Of a DNA stretch of 64,000 nucleotides, positions 28,766-42,175 are shown piece after piece. Made by a program: the position numbers and the translations under genes. Below the pieces are notes generated by a model. That model was given only the letters and a program-made list of their open reading frames with translations, was not told where the DNA came from and ran no database searches. Position 1 is the first letter of the stretch; the number at the start of each line of letters is the position of its first letter. The DNA is from Phoebastria nigripes (taxonomy: Eukaryota > Chordata > Aves > Procellariiformes > Diomedeidae). The DNA is taken from NCBI GenBank assembly GCA_035582835.1, contig JAYKAV010002386.1:992696-1056695 (forward strand). The letters are read 5' to 3'.

Positions 28766-29044
28766 CCCTGAGTTACCTCTGAAAATATATTTCTAGCACA
28801 AAAATTCTCAGCACTTCCCTCTAGAAAGTTTTTAGAAATTTTACCACGAATCCAGTGTAAAATATGCACATGAAATCTTGTGTGTGCACTGTAACACAAG
28901 CCTGCCTGTCCTTAGAAATACAGGATGACATTTTCTCATATGCCTGTACAGTGCAGGATACACTATGTTCAACAGAATTGAATACTTTAACCTCTACTGT
29001 GCATTTATTTCACAGATGTGCATAGACATAACAGATATATGCAT

Positions 29045-29146
29045 TATATGTGCATGCACACATACACATGTGTATACATATATACACACACATATATACA
29101 TGCATAAATATCTACTGATATATGCGTGTGTGTGTTTGTGTATATA
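29045..29146. repeat. TG/TA/CA microsatellite cluster, alternating pyrimidine-purine
   Basis: From 29045 to 29106 every step alternates pyrimidine and purine without exception (62 bases). After a short gap a second alternating stretch (29118-29135) and a TGTGTATATA end follow. Such tracts can adopt left-handed DNA; that is known of the sequence class and not shown here. Confidence 0.85.
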
Positions 29147-31189
29147 GGCAGGTGTAGGAAAAGGCAGTCTGTACGGTGAAGAAGTTATCTTCTACATGTG
29201 GAAAAATCAAGTTTCAGGGAAATCCGCCTCCTACACAAGTTTAAATTTTTATTTGATATCTCATTTGCATCAAATACGTTGCTGTTTCCCAACAGCCATT
29301 AGCCCTTCTTAGTGGACTAATTGCTCATAGAAAGAAACTGCATGGACAGTTATTAAGAAACAGCTTGGATGAGAAGGAGGCCAAAGAGTAGCTCACTGAA
29401 GATACTGCAGGACTGTTTCAGGAGAGGAGAGGATGGCTCCATGGGAGCATCACATTGGATAGCACACTGGTGCCAGGAGAGGAAGAAAGGAGACAGGCAG
29501 TGAACACATGGTAAGAAAGGAGGGTAGATAAGTGAAGCAGAAGTAGATACAGTACATCAAGGGCAGGGAAAGACAAGATGGGCCAGTTTGATTCAGTGAA
29601 GGAGAAAGGAGCTAGTGAAAGGAATAAAGGAAGACACTAGCAATGTGGAACAAGGATCTAAAGCAATGGTATCAGCTGACTTCTAGATGTACTCAGAGGT
29701 GGTGATGCGGCCAGGGCAAAAGAAGTTACAGCAACTTGGGGCAGAGAAGAATAACTCAGCAAGGGTCTGTACAGAAAGAAACATGACAAGTGTTTTGTAG
29801 GTGGTAGAAGGGAGGATTCAAAAGGCACAATCATACACAAAAGGTGATCAAGAGGATGAAGTACACAGAATTGGATTGAGATAGGTTGGGGTAAGGGGCT
29901 AAATTTGTGATTCATCTTCATAAGGAAAGATGAAAGAATGACATCAATCAAATAAAGAGAATATATTGGGTTTTCACGCATCTTTTCACTCCTCCAAGGA
30001 GCTTGTTAGAAAATGAAGAGGACAGTGAGGAGTCCAGCAAACTACAGCAAAGCTACCAAATCTATCATTCATGTTTGCAGCACTTTCATCTGCAGAATTT
30101 CAGGGGAATGGATTCTCAGCAGCTGAGCACAAGAGAGCAGGTGTAGAAAAAACCTTTCACTTTGGAACCAAACTTTTTGAGGTTTTCTGTGACAATGGCA
30201 AGGCTTCGTGCTCCCATGACAACAGGAATCCTGTGTTGCCAGCAACTTAAGAAGTTGAAATGTTATGATTTGGACACGCACCCAAGTGTTTGTTTGTTTT
30301 CTTCCTGGCAGGAAAGGATATGCCCGACACATTGCAGGAAAAGTGCTCTAGCATGGAGTCTGGGGAAGAATGAGCCTGACCACTGAAACAGTTGTGAAAT
30401 TGTAAGCTAGACTAGAAGGGATGCCCGTACCAGCTTCACGTGCTGCTGAGCCCGTCCTTCCTCACCTCAGTTTTTATGTCACTGTTTGTAGCACAAAATG
30501 TCCCAGCAGCAGAACTGACATTTAATTAACAGCAATACGAGACTTGACATGAACCCTTTCTCAGGTGACAGGTATTCTCTCCTAACCAGGCTGCAGGAGG
30601 TCAGCGAGATGTATTCGTTGCTCTGACTACACACCTCACTTTTTTATTCACACCAATGGCCACTTAAAGATTGTGTGCCCCGATACTGCCTTTTTCTCAT
30701 CATGGTCTCCTTTTTAATTTTTAATTTATTCAATATAAAACCCCACACTCCTACAAAATCGAAAACCTCTTGCTCGGAAAGCAGCAAAACATCCTTGTGA
30801 ACACAGTGAATTCCAATCCACTAGTTGTAATATTCAGGCATTGGTCTGAGAGAAAAGATATTTTTAAATGACTATGCTCAGTGTTTCAGGACCATACAAG
30901 CTATTAAAACCATGGCTTGAATTTGTGCTATGCAGGAATACGTGACCACTGAACAAAAAATGCCTCCTTTTTTGCTGCCAAAGATAATGCAATAAAACTG
31001 TCTTGGAGGAGTGTGTGAAGAGCATGAAAGTAACTGTCCATGCACCATGACTCTGCCTGTCGCAACTGTATCAATTTTATAAAGGGGATAAGGTCCTGAT
31101 ATGCACATTTTGGTTGGCACAAACCCCATCTGTGAAACGCATCTCAGTAATGGGGAGCTGAGCAGCAGGCTGCAATGTGTAATCAATAA

Positions 31190-31395
31190 TCTAACTCTTA
31201 TACAATCCCCTTCATTAGGAGTGCTTTACAAAGGAAAGGAGAGACCTCCTTACAGCAGGAGAAACTGAGGCACATGGTGATGGAGTGACATTTCCAAGGT
31301 CACCGGGGAGGCGAGTGGTGATCTATGAACAGGTGCCAGGACTTGTGAGAGCCAGAGCACTGCTCTTAGATACTGAGACACACCATCCTTTTTAG
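31190..31395 (-). repeat. MIR/CORE-type SINE
   Basis: On the plus strand 'aggagaaactgaggcacatg', 'tttccaaggtcaccggggag', 'caggtgccaggacttgtgag' and 'gagcactgctcttagatact' are the reverse complement of the MIR order (tgctct..., ...caaggtcac..., gaaactgaggcac). The upstream 'gtgctttacaaagg' fits the 3' part. It lies in sense orientation with LARGE1. Clear but old. Confidence 0.85.
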
Positions 31396-32784
31396 TAGCC
31401 TAGTGCCTAAAATGCCACTGCCACTCAGTAATCATTTAGAAATTCCCACTCAGCTAGTCTTTTGAGCAGCTGTCAGCTTACTGGTTCCACTGATGGCTGA
31501 GTTTTTCTCGCCACATCCCTGAATGCTATGTTCTGCTCTGCCATAGATTTACTTTGGGTAGATCCCTTGGCATTCCAGGCATCACTTTCCTCTTGTCGTT
31601 CAGACAGCTGCTCATTTCAGCTGTAGCGATGTAAACCTTAAGCCGCTCCCGTTAACTGAACAAACTTAACTCAGATTCACACCAAGGTAACAGAGGTTAG
31701 CAGCTGGCCGTTCGTTCCCCACTTTCGTTCTGTAAAAGGAGGGTAACACCACTGCTTCACTACACTTCATCAGGTTTCAGTAATCAGTGTTTGAGGTTGT
31801 TGGAATAGTAAACTGTTGTTTATCAGCAATGAATTAGAGACGGAGGGTAAGAGCTTTCTAATATTCCCGAGACTGTTTATGGAAACTGTGCACAGCTTCC
31901 TACTTCATATCCTTTTTGGCAGTTATTGTATATAAACAGCAAGATATTAAACCCCCTTCCTTTTTATTTAAAAGGAACAAATCTTCTAAATCGATGGACA
32001 CACCAGGATTGTTTGTAAGCAAGAAATCAGTAGGTATGTATCATAAGTACTTTCTCTGAGCATCAGAGAAGTCCCAGAATGTAGAAGCAGTGGCAGAAAA
32101 AAACCCAAGATGAACAAAATGAAAAGGATTGGTTTTCTGGTGACAAGTAAAAAAACCAAACCAAACCAGAAAAAAACAGTGCCGTATTTAGTTGAAAAGG
32201 GCTGTAGTCAACCACTTAATGTGGAAAAGGTTGCCAAGTTATTGTACATGGTGTTGAAATCCAACTATGTTGACATTATTTTTCCCCTTTGTTGGGTTCA
32301 GTTCTGTTAAAAAATAAACAAGCTCTGTGCTTCCCTTTGGCTATGTGGCTTTACCAGCCTATGCAAATTTTTCAGGATGAAAATTCAGGATTCGTCTCTT
32401 CAGTAGACACAGATCGCAGTAAGATGCTGCTACCTGCCTAGCACTTCTTGCCAATGCTATTAATGGCACTTACTACACTGACAATTGGTTTATGTAAACA
32501 GCTCACCTTATCCTTTTAATTATGGGCTTCAAGACAGGTTAGAGCTCACAAACACTACAGCTAAGAATTATTTATACATCAGGAGTATCAGATGGTAAGA
32601 TGACACAGCAAACATTTGTTCACATCTAATGACTAAGCACAATTAGTCCTATACCGGGAAATACGATAGAGCTCTGACACCAAAGAACCACATGCTGTTT
32701 TGCATCTTGAGCCTGCAGAATAAGAGATGCTTCTGCCTGATACGACAAAACAGTGGCTGTACCAGAAGCCTCAAGCTTTAGTGA

Positions 32785-32890
32785 CGAGCTCAAGAGTTTT
32801 GGGATCTGTTCCTCATTGTAATGTTGACCAGCTGTGCAATCACAGATGGGTCACCTCTTTGTTGAGTTTCAGCCTCTCTAAGCAGGGCAT
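32785..32890 (+). repeat. Possible MIR-type SINE fragment
   Basis: 'gggatctgttcctcattgta' followed by 'gaccagctgtgcaatcacag', 'gggtcacctct' and 'gtttcagcctctc' resembles the MIR core (ctgtgtgacc...gtcacttaacctctc). The match is partial, and a chance resemblance cannot be excluded. Confidence 0.4.
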
Positions 32891-35800
32891 GATTCTGCAG
32901 TCAGGCTAAATAGTGGATGTGCATATAAGAAGCAAAGAACAACCTGGACAACAGAATGGAAAATTTTATCCTGACACAATGTTGCAAGTTATTTTGTCAG
33001 CAAGAGATGGAGCACTGCAAATATCTAATAAATGTGCAGAGAATTGCTCTTAAATTTGAACACAACCATTCTTCCTCTATGTCCTTCTCTGTCTTTTAAC
33101 CTGTACCCTGGAGACATCTGGATTTACAGGGCAAAGTGGTTGAGATGTTCTCTTGCTGAAAATGTGTCTACTCGCAAACTCAACTGGAAATCATATATAG
33201 CATTGACTCAGTTTTGCCAGCCTGTAATAACCCTGTCCAATACTACAGAGTCAAGACTGGCACAAAGACAAAATTATGAAGCCGCCACTCACACGGTACC
33301 TTAAGCTCCAAGGCTGAACAGTACGGTATGTCTCATGGATTGCTAGTAAGTGTTAGCTACTGTTTATCAGTTTTCAGCTGTTTACTACATGTACGACACA
33401 TTTTGCTAGCACAACAGTGAAGTGGTTAATAGTCCTGATGGAGAATCCAGTAAGGCTTGGAAAAAGCAATAAGAAAAAAAAAAAAATCTTCAGTTTTTTG
33501 CAGATCAATCTTTGTGGATAGTTCCAGAGGTTTTAGGGTGTTTAACTGAAGTCCACCTCAGCACTGACATTTCCCTTTTTTCCTGTTTATTAGCTTATCA
33601 CTGAGTGATTCCTGTTGTTCTGCAGAGAACCTCAGAGCAAAGAGGAAGAAGGCTGTCTCAACTGAGTAAAGGGATAAAAACAAGTGTTATTAAAATCAGC
33701 TTAAGCTCCTTCTCTCTCTCTGTTGTTTAATTATTTAGTTAGTGCAGGTCTGGCTTTAATTGAGAGAAGAAAATTAACAGATTAAAAATGTGAGCCCAAT
33801 AGTACACAGAGAGTGCAGAATTTTATTACACAGCCCTGAGCCAGAGAGACTTTAAAGTGTAACAAAAGAGTTAAATTCTAAAAGCAAAGAGGTGAGAGAC
33901 TAGCAGAAGGTGCCAGTTTCATTAAGTAGATATGTTGTTGATAAGGGGAAGAAAGGGCGAGACTTGCTGTCCACTGAAACACAACAACTCCCATAATGTA
34001 TTCTGCACATCATATCGTTCAAGCCTCTAATATTTCATTCATTGATTTTATTGTCAAATGAAAAGGCGCTTGTTCCAAGTGGCATTTAGTGAGACAGATG
34101 GGGAGAGACCCAGACTTCATTACTGGGAGTTTGCTCTCTGGATAATGTTGACATTATATGGGTAAAAAGCAACAAGAGTGCAAAAGTCTACCAGTCTTAG
34201 TGTTTAGAAAAGTCTCTTTGGTTCTCTTCCTGGAAGCTGAAGGGCTTTTCGCCTGGTCAGACTGCAGCCTGCCTCACATGTCATCTGCATCTGTGAAAAA
34301 GCGTCGCTCAGACTCCTCATACAGGTGCTTTGAGATAAGCTCTGTTAGCCTAGGATTCAACTTTTGTGTTGACTGCAGTTTTCTGCTATAGGAAGAGAGA
34401 AGATCAGGAGAGAAGTCTATGGACTATTAAAATTTCTGGCATCCAGTTTTAAGGAAATATTCTGCATTGTGCATACAAAACAGAGAGGACATAGATATAT
34501 GCATTCAACTGAGCCTGTCCTCTTTAGCCTCAGTAGCAAATACCATCAGAGAAACCTTGGAAGCGTGTTTACTGACACTCAATAGTTACAAGTGGTTGCA
34601 CCAATTGAGAGGCAAAGAAGAGCTCTGAGTTCCTTTTAGCCACAGAAATAAATGAATGGAAAAGCCAAATACCACAGAGAAGGAAACGCACATCTGTATG
34701 GGAGTTCAAAAAGCACCCCAAAACAACCTGCCTGTTCCCAAATCCACTTAGTAGAGGCTAAGAGAGAATACTGAAACAGTGCTGGTGAGAAAAAGCACTC
34801 CAAACCTTGCTCTCTTTGGAAAGAACTAGAGAAGGAAAATGCAAAAAGTAAAAGCAGTTTCTGGAAGAAAATCCAGAACTTTCCCTCTTAGAGAAGTATC
34901 CTCTTCAGTGAATGACTGCTTATTCTCCCTCCCTTTCTAGCCTTAATAATTTTGCATTCCTGGTGCACAGCAGCATGGCCTCACCAAGAAGCTGCCTGCA
35001 GTCAGATGTTACAGATACTTTTTTAAGCAATAGGAGAAGTTGGCTCAAACCTTTACAGGCTAAAGAAGAACCTGCAAGCAGGCCCTCCCTTTTCTGGCCG
35101 TGTGCGCCTTCCCCTACATTAGTATGTAAAATGTAGCACTAGCACCCCACAAACTCTCCTTTGTACTCTTCCCCCGTAATGAGGTCAATTCGTTTGGACC
35201 TTCTGAAAGGTTAGGTGCAGGAGAATCAAGATGCAAAATGGATTTAGGCTGAAAATAGCTGGCTGTTGTCTGGCTTGACCAGAATGACAGCATCTGTAGG
35301 CAGGCACAGCAGCAGAACTTGAAGTGCCTGTGTGTTGTGGTTAAAAGCAAGGTGCCTAACAGCAGCTTGGAAAAACTTTTGTGAACTGCTTTGTTAGTTA
35401 CGTGTATGAACTCCACCTCAATTTAAATTTAAACCACAGTGTCCCTTTGTTAATCTGAGCCTGATTTAACTGCCTTTTTTTTAGTGATTTTTATAGCCAG
35501 GTTTAGGGTGCAAGCTTTCCTTCAAAAATACTGAAGAGAAGAATCAAAATGATCAGCTCAAATGCTGAAAGTGTCTAGATAAGATAAACCATACCTCCAC
35601 AATAAAACGAGAGAGAGGCATTAAAGTATTAAGAATTCTGAGGACATCAAAATGCAGTAAGNCAGTGTGCAACCACTGCAGGAAAGCATGCAAAGTGCAG
35701 GAAGTTATGGTATCAGTTAATCCCCTTAATCTCTACTAATGCATGAAGTGTAAGCAACATTTCTTTTACGAAGCAGTAAAATGCTGTTACGAGTTTTGAA

Positions 35801-38800
35801 TCTATCTTGCGTCTCAATGAATTCTGTAATCAAAAGGCTAGGAACAGCAAGTCAAATATGAGTAAATTTCCCTTTACTTATTTTCCTCTTCCCCTCTCTA
35901 GGGACAAGATGGAAAACAATACAAAAATGGAAAGCTGTAAAATGGACTTGGCTAACTCACTCCCTCATAACCACACACATTAGATGACACACTGTACTCG
36001 CTCTTAAAAAGGGAACAAACGTATGAGATAAATAAGATAAAGAAAATTATCCTCAACCTACCTGTACCATAAGCCTCTTTTGTGTAAAAAAAGTATTACA
36101 AAACAAAGGGCTTTACTCTCTGTCTTCCTCGGGGAGAAAAAAAAGAAATCCCTCACCACCAGATGATCGCAAGACAGACCCTTTATCAGCTCATAGTTCC
36201 ATGTAGTGGAAACTGATGTCACCTTTTTGTCTGTTGTGCTGCAGATCTATTAAGCACCATAATAAATATAAATTACAATAGAAACACATTTAATACTTTA
36301 GCAAATTAAAAATGGATTGCCTTTCAAGTACTGAAAAATAGCAACAAATGAATATGCATTTGCAGCTCAGAAAGGCAGTAAGTCAAAAAAAGGGTGATGT
36401 AGATGACAATTTTGGCTGCATATTGGGAAGATCAGTAAGACCCAGTTAAACCTCGTGATGAAATCTTGGCTTCCATTGGATTTAACACCGTGAGAATTAA
36501 TTCAGACCTCAGTCACATAAATGCTGTAGAAGCAAGCACGCTAATTTGAGAAATTATCACCCCATAGCAGGAGTTACTGCCTACCTCGTTCATCTCAGTG
36601 TACAGCCATCTGGATTAGCTGCAGCCCTCTTCACTGGCCCTCTGTAATGGCTGTATGGAGAGTGAGAGGGACAATGAGTCCCCATAAAATCTGTTAATGC
36701 AGCTCACGGAAAAGTAATGAAGAGATGATGGCAATAATTTCTTAAATGACTCCAAGCAAAATTGTCAGGACATCAGTTTATGCCTCCAAAAGCATCCAGT
36801 AAATGGGACACTTACAGTTAATCTGTTCTAATCTCTAGAAAAGGTAAATCCTTCCTTAGCACTGAGGACAGATTTTATAACCTGGCAGATTTGTGAAAGT
36901 CTCCCTTCAGTATCTCACTTTAGCTTCCACCTCTGCCCTTTTAAAAGGCGAAACTGATCTTCTTTCTCTAGGATTCTTTCCTGGAGGTGCACAAATATTG
37001 TACTCACTCATAAAATCCAACTGTGTAGTCCCAGACAGACCTGCCTAGGATTTACTCTTCACAAAGAAAATATAATGTAGGTGGCTCCGAATAACTCTTG
37101 TGAAATCATCTGTGCACAGATTTTTTTTTCAAATGCACCCTAATTAACTCTTATTTTAGTCCATCCAGTTCCAGCCTCCTTCTATTACAGTGACTTAAGC
37201 GTCCCCCTGGGGCATCTCTTAACTCCCCACTTCATTAGCGCTACTTTTAGCCTGGACCTACACTTGTTCCCTATCACGCCCTAAGGGTTTTCAGAAATGA
37301 ACTTCTTTTTCACAAGATTGTTTTATTTCTAATTTGTATGATTTTCTCTCTGTNCTCAATGCTGTAAAATGTGGATTGTCAACAGTGCTTTGTAAATTGG
37401 CATAAGAAATGTAGGGATTATTTTCAATGGTACCTACATACTCAAAACAAAACAAAAAAAGAGTAAAAGAACACAACACCCCCTCTACAACATGTGAAAT
37501 GCCAGTTTCTTTCCTTCCAGAATAAGATGTGACCTTCTGACTGAATTTAAAGCTCTTCTTCTGTCACTTAGGCTCAGCCAATTAATTGCATGAGGAAACA
37601 AACTCCAAGGCATAGATCAAATTCTGGGACAGCCTTCCATTTGTTATCACCACATGAAGAGGAACTCAGATCCTGCCTTTCCATGAAAGGAAAATAAACA
37701 ATTTCCCATTTGAGCATATAAGATCAATGCTGCAAGAAATGTGTGAGTATGCATGCACTGAAGGAAAGGAAGATTTATGTAAGATGTGACTTAAGACACA
37801 AAGGCAAAAGAGATCATTATCTGTTTTGGAGGTGGAGAAAAGATCTTCTATGTATCATTATCAGATTCTGATCAGCTCTAGAAACTGAAAAGTACTAATG
37901 TTATTTCATTTCACGACAGATGGGAAGGTTCACCCCTCAGAAAGACTGAACGAGGGCTGATTCAACAGCAATCATAAATTATTAACTAATTTGAAGGATT
38001 TTTCTCCTCCTCTTTTTCTCCAAGTCCTCTAAGCTAATTTTGTAGCTAATGCAAGGACAGATCTGAGGGAGTAATTATCAAGCAGGTACGACAGGATTAA
38101 GTAAATGCTCTATGACAAGACAATGCTGAGCTTCTCTCACTGAACCACTACATAAATTATTTGTGGTCAGGATTAAAGTATTTAATTAAATCATCTTTGT
38201 GTAGATGAAACATGAAAATTATTTTTTAAATTGCTGCAAGAGAGAAGAAAAACTTCCCTTCGTTTGCTTCTTACAATCTATTATTGAGTCTGTAGTTCAA
38301 AACCCAAAATGATCAAAACAGCAGTGACTCACTGGCAAGAGCATTAGGATAAATCAACGTACCTTGAAAGTTATCTCCTTGCATACTCTTCTCCCCCAAC
38401 CAAGATGATTGCAATGTTATGCAAATGCGTTACTGGAACAAGGACAGCTTTCAGACCAGAAAGGTAGCGTCCCTCCGTGGTCTGAGTGGTTTACACACAG
38501 GAATTCTCCTTAATGTAAAATTGTCAGTCATTTTAGTGAGCTCTTACTAAACATTATCAGTCTGCTAGCGGACTCTGAGAGAGAAAAGGGATTGTAAATT
38601 TTTTGCTTTACACTAACAATAGTGGGAAGTAAGGCAAGGCTTGCTATTTAAGAAAAGAAGAAGCGTTATGCAGAACAAAGGATTTTTTGACCCCTGAAAA
38701 AAACAAAGGGGAAAAACCCCAAATTTAAGACATAGGTCTTCCTCCTGAGATTTATTTTCTGCAGTACCAGAAGATAGAACCAACATTGCGGATAGAGTTG

Positions 38801-41136
38801 CTCAGTTAAGGTCAGTAGGTCCAAAACATCCTCTGCCTCTCTTATTGCCCACATCAGCAACTGTGAGACACAGCTAGCCTAGGACAGGAGAACTGACAGA
38901 GATGTACCTAGACTTTTATGGACTGTGCTGAAGAACATCTGAAGTCGTGGCTGAACTGGGGCAGAGAGAAATTTCTTTGCTTCCACAAAAATGTTTTTTG
39001 AAGTCACATCTAGCAAACTGTTCTGAGAAATGAACATCTGAGCTTGGTTTGCCTCCATTTGGCTGCAGAATTGAATAAAATAATCTAGTTGGTGGATAAA
39101 ATGCAAGGATTTGGACTTAATTCTCTAGCCACTGTCAACTAGGATGGAAGGACTTCAAGCTATTTCTTGTTATTTGGACTAGTATCTTGGCTGAAAGAAA
39201 ACCCAGTGGGGAAGAACTGAATTGGTTATTAATGCAAATCCTTAATATCTCCCTTCAGAAGGTAAAGGTGTTGCCATTTTTCAAACTGGGTGTCTACTAC
39301 TTATTGCAGAAAACAAATCAATCCTTTTGGGTTTTTTCTTTTGATTTCAAGCCATAACAAAAAGTAGAAATAAAAATAATTTGTACAAAATCATTACACA
39401 TGGATCAAACAACAAAGTACTGTGAATTGATTTTTAGGTCTAACAAACCTTGTCAGGTTTGTTATTTAAATGACAGCTAAGAGGGAAAATATATCTCCAG
39501 TTAAACTTTATTATTCCCTCTGCTGTATGGAAGGTAAAATAAATAATTTTCTGAAGGGGAAAAGAAAGCAAACTAGATAAAACAAATATTATAAATTATT
39601 ATTATTTCTTCCCAACTCTACTGTTTGGGAAACAGCATATGTATTCTTGTTCTCAAGAATAGCAAAAACAGGTAACAAATGTTCTATGCGAATAGTCATT
39701 AAATGGAAATTCTGTATGGATATATGTGCAATAAAAACCATGACCTAACATTCAGTAGTTTCAGTGAGCTTTTGATCACACAACTATATACATGCACATG
39801 TGCATATGTAGCAGAAGCTAGATGAACACTGCTGAACAATGTAACAAAGAAAGCAGCTTCTTTTAATAATTCTAATAATTTCTGGATATACTCTATCAGT
39901 AAGTCACTGTGAATGAGAGAGAAACTAACACGATAAATATGCCTGCAACTGTCTCATGTACCAATGCGGGGAAAAAAAAAACTGGAAACAAGCATATGGA
40001 ACTGCTAATGGAAATGAATTGAATTCTATATAAGGATTATAGAGTGGAGGTCTGAAGTAAGCTATAAGGTATATGATACTGCACGTATTAAAATGTTTCC
40101 ACAGTATCATCCAAAAGTGATTTAAACACCTACAGCAGCTTTCATAAGAAGTTTGATGTATTTCTTCTGGACCACTTAACAATCATGAGCTGCTGCTTAA
40201 TTTCCTTTCCCATCATTACTTACTGTCAATAAATGTGTGTATTAAATTTAATTTTTCTCCTTTGTAATTAGTCTGGGTCTACCTGCCTGACATATTAATT
40301 GATTCTACAATCTCACATTTGTGACATCAAATGATTTCCATGGTGACAGATTGAGATACATTCCTGAATGAGACTGGTAAGTGGGTCATATTTGACTGGA
40401 AAGGGGAGAAGAAAACCCACCCTCCTTTATATATACTTGCTTTGGTTAGGCTGATCAGTAATTAAGGGAAGACAGAGTCTAAGCAAAAAGTCCAAAATGG
40501 TATAGTTAAATTTGCTTGGGAGCTGATAACCACAGAGGCTTGTGAAAAAGTTTTTAAGGTTATTGTGGGTAATGGAGATTTTCAGAATATGTCAATCACT
40601 TTTTTGAAGACTGACTAATTTGATTCATAACTTCGGACTTAGTTCAGTACATAACTTAGTTCAATGATTTTTTCTTTTGTTTACAGTGGACTGTTCTGTA
40701 GAATATGCCACTTTACAGGCATGTTGCAGCAGCTTTGATCACTAAATTCGGTCTAGATTTGACACTACAAAATCTCTGGTCCTTGTTCCTTTGCACAAGG
40801 AATTTGCTCTCTTCTCAGGTTTATTTCCGTTTATCAACTTCAATTTGTACTGTAGAACATACTTGAGCAATGAAACTGTATCGCCTGTATCTGTGTCTGG
40901 ATTAAAATTTTATGTGTTCTGCTGCACAGACACCTGTGTCCTTGGATGCTATCTGTCAAGGGTGCTCCAGTGAACACCAGCACCGTCAAGCCCTCGAAAC
41001 ACAGCACTGCTGGCTTTGAAGGGCAGCTGAATAAAATATACTCAACAGGGTGGTCTTAGATGTCAGCAACAGCAACTGCTGTGGTTCCTGATAAAATGGT
41101 TTCAGTGGTGTGACACAGTGTAACAGGGAACGAAGA

Positions 41137-41225
41137 CCCTCCATTTATACACATTGACTTGAAGGAGTCAATATAGAGATACAGTAAGCAGGTATGACTC
41201 CTTTTATATCAAATGGAGTCATTCC
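41137..41225. repeat. Possible palindromic old repeat, copy 4
   Basis: 'ccctccatttatac' near 41138 and 'atatcaaatggagtc' near 41206-41220 form outer arms, and 'ggagtca' with 'tgactcc' form inner arms. The 'cattgacttgaaggagtcaa' centre resembles the 'attgacttcaatggagtcaa' word of the other copies. Confidence 0.4.
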
Positions 41226-41964
41226 AACTTGTAGCAGGTCAGAATTCAGCTTGCTAAATTTATACTACAGAAGAATGAAGCATTTTTCATATATTTTCTC
41301 ATAAAAACACCGGCTGTTGGCTTTGCTGCTGATTAACAACCTCCCACTTTCCCATTCTGGGCAAGTTGGTGAGGAAAGCTGTCAGACCAAGAACAGGATT
41401 GCTGGCAAGCCATCCTCTGGCCAAGGCACACTCCATAGAGCACGCGGCTGTGTAGGAGAGGCTTTGCCATTTGGGAAACTGGGCTTCATGAATTCTAATC
41501 CATAGCAGCCCAAGTTTAGTTCCTTAGAAGAGCAAGCTAAGTTAAAACTAACAACTTTGCCAAATGAAAAGGGATCCAACCACTATTTTTCAAATGATAC
41601 CAGGATGGCATAGCAGGATGTGTAAATTGCTGCTTGATGGCTGTGAGAGTACATCTAATTTGATGCTTTCATGGGAGGAAGCTCTGTGAGAAGAAAGTAC
41701 CAGAATCATGTGTGGCACTAAATGTTGAAATTCACAGAAGACAGCATTTGCCCTCTAACAAGTCTGACAGTTATCATTCAGGAGTGCACACAATAGCATC
41801 TGAGCAACCACAATGAAACCAGACAGCTACAACTTTACGTATTCACAGTAAATCTTGCACAATTATTCCACTGAGACTAAACGTGAGATAAATCAGAGGG
41901 AACTGTGAATTCCCAGTGTAAAAAGGGATCAGTGTGGAAAATATTTATTCCTATGGACAATTTA

Positions 41965-42175
41965 TTTGTACAGGGGTAGCTTATCCAGTGCTCTGCAGTG
42001 CTAGGTGCTGTACAAATACACAACTTGTAATGACTAGGCCTGCCACAAACAGGACCCAGGACTGCAGAGGCAGTAATGTGCCCGTATACAACTGCGGCAG
42101 AGCTGGGAAGCAGAGCCCAGATCCCTGCTGTTCCACCCGGTGGAACTGCTCTTCTCATTCTCAACCCCGCTATGG
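41965..42175 (-). repeat. MIR/CORE-type SINE with 3' tail
   Basis: Plus-strand text 'gtgctaggtgctgtacaaat', 'cagtaatgtgcccgtataca', 'ggcagagctgggaagcagag' and 'cccagatccctgct' is the reverse complement of the sauropsid MIR-like SINE running from 'cccagctctgcc' to the tail 'tttgtacagcacctagcac'. The same tail occurs in plus orientation at 61215-61310. Confidence 0.8.

Noticed and set aside
28485..28796. 103-residue plus-strand open frame as a gene
   Set aside because: It lies over the L2-like LINE relic; the recognisable peptide is in another frame and broken.
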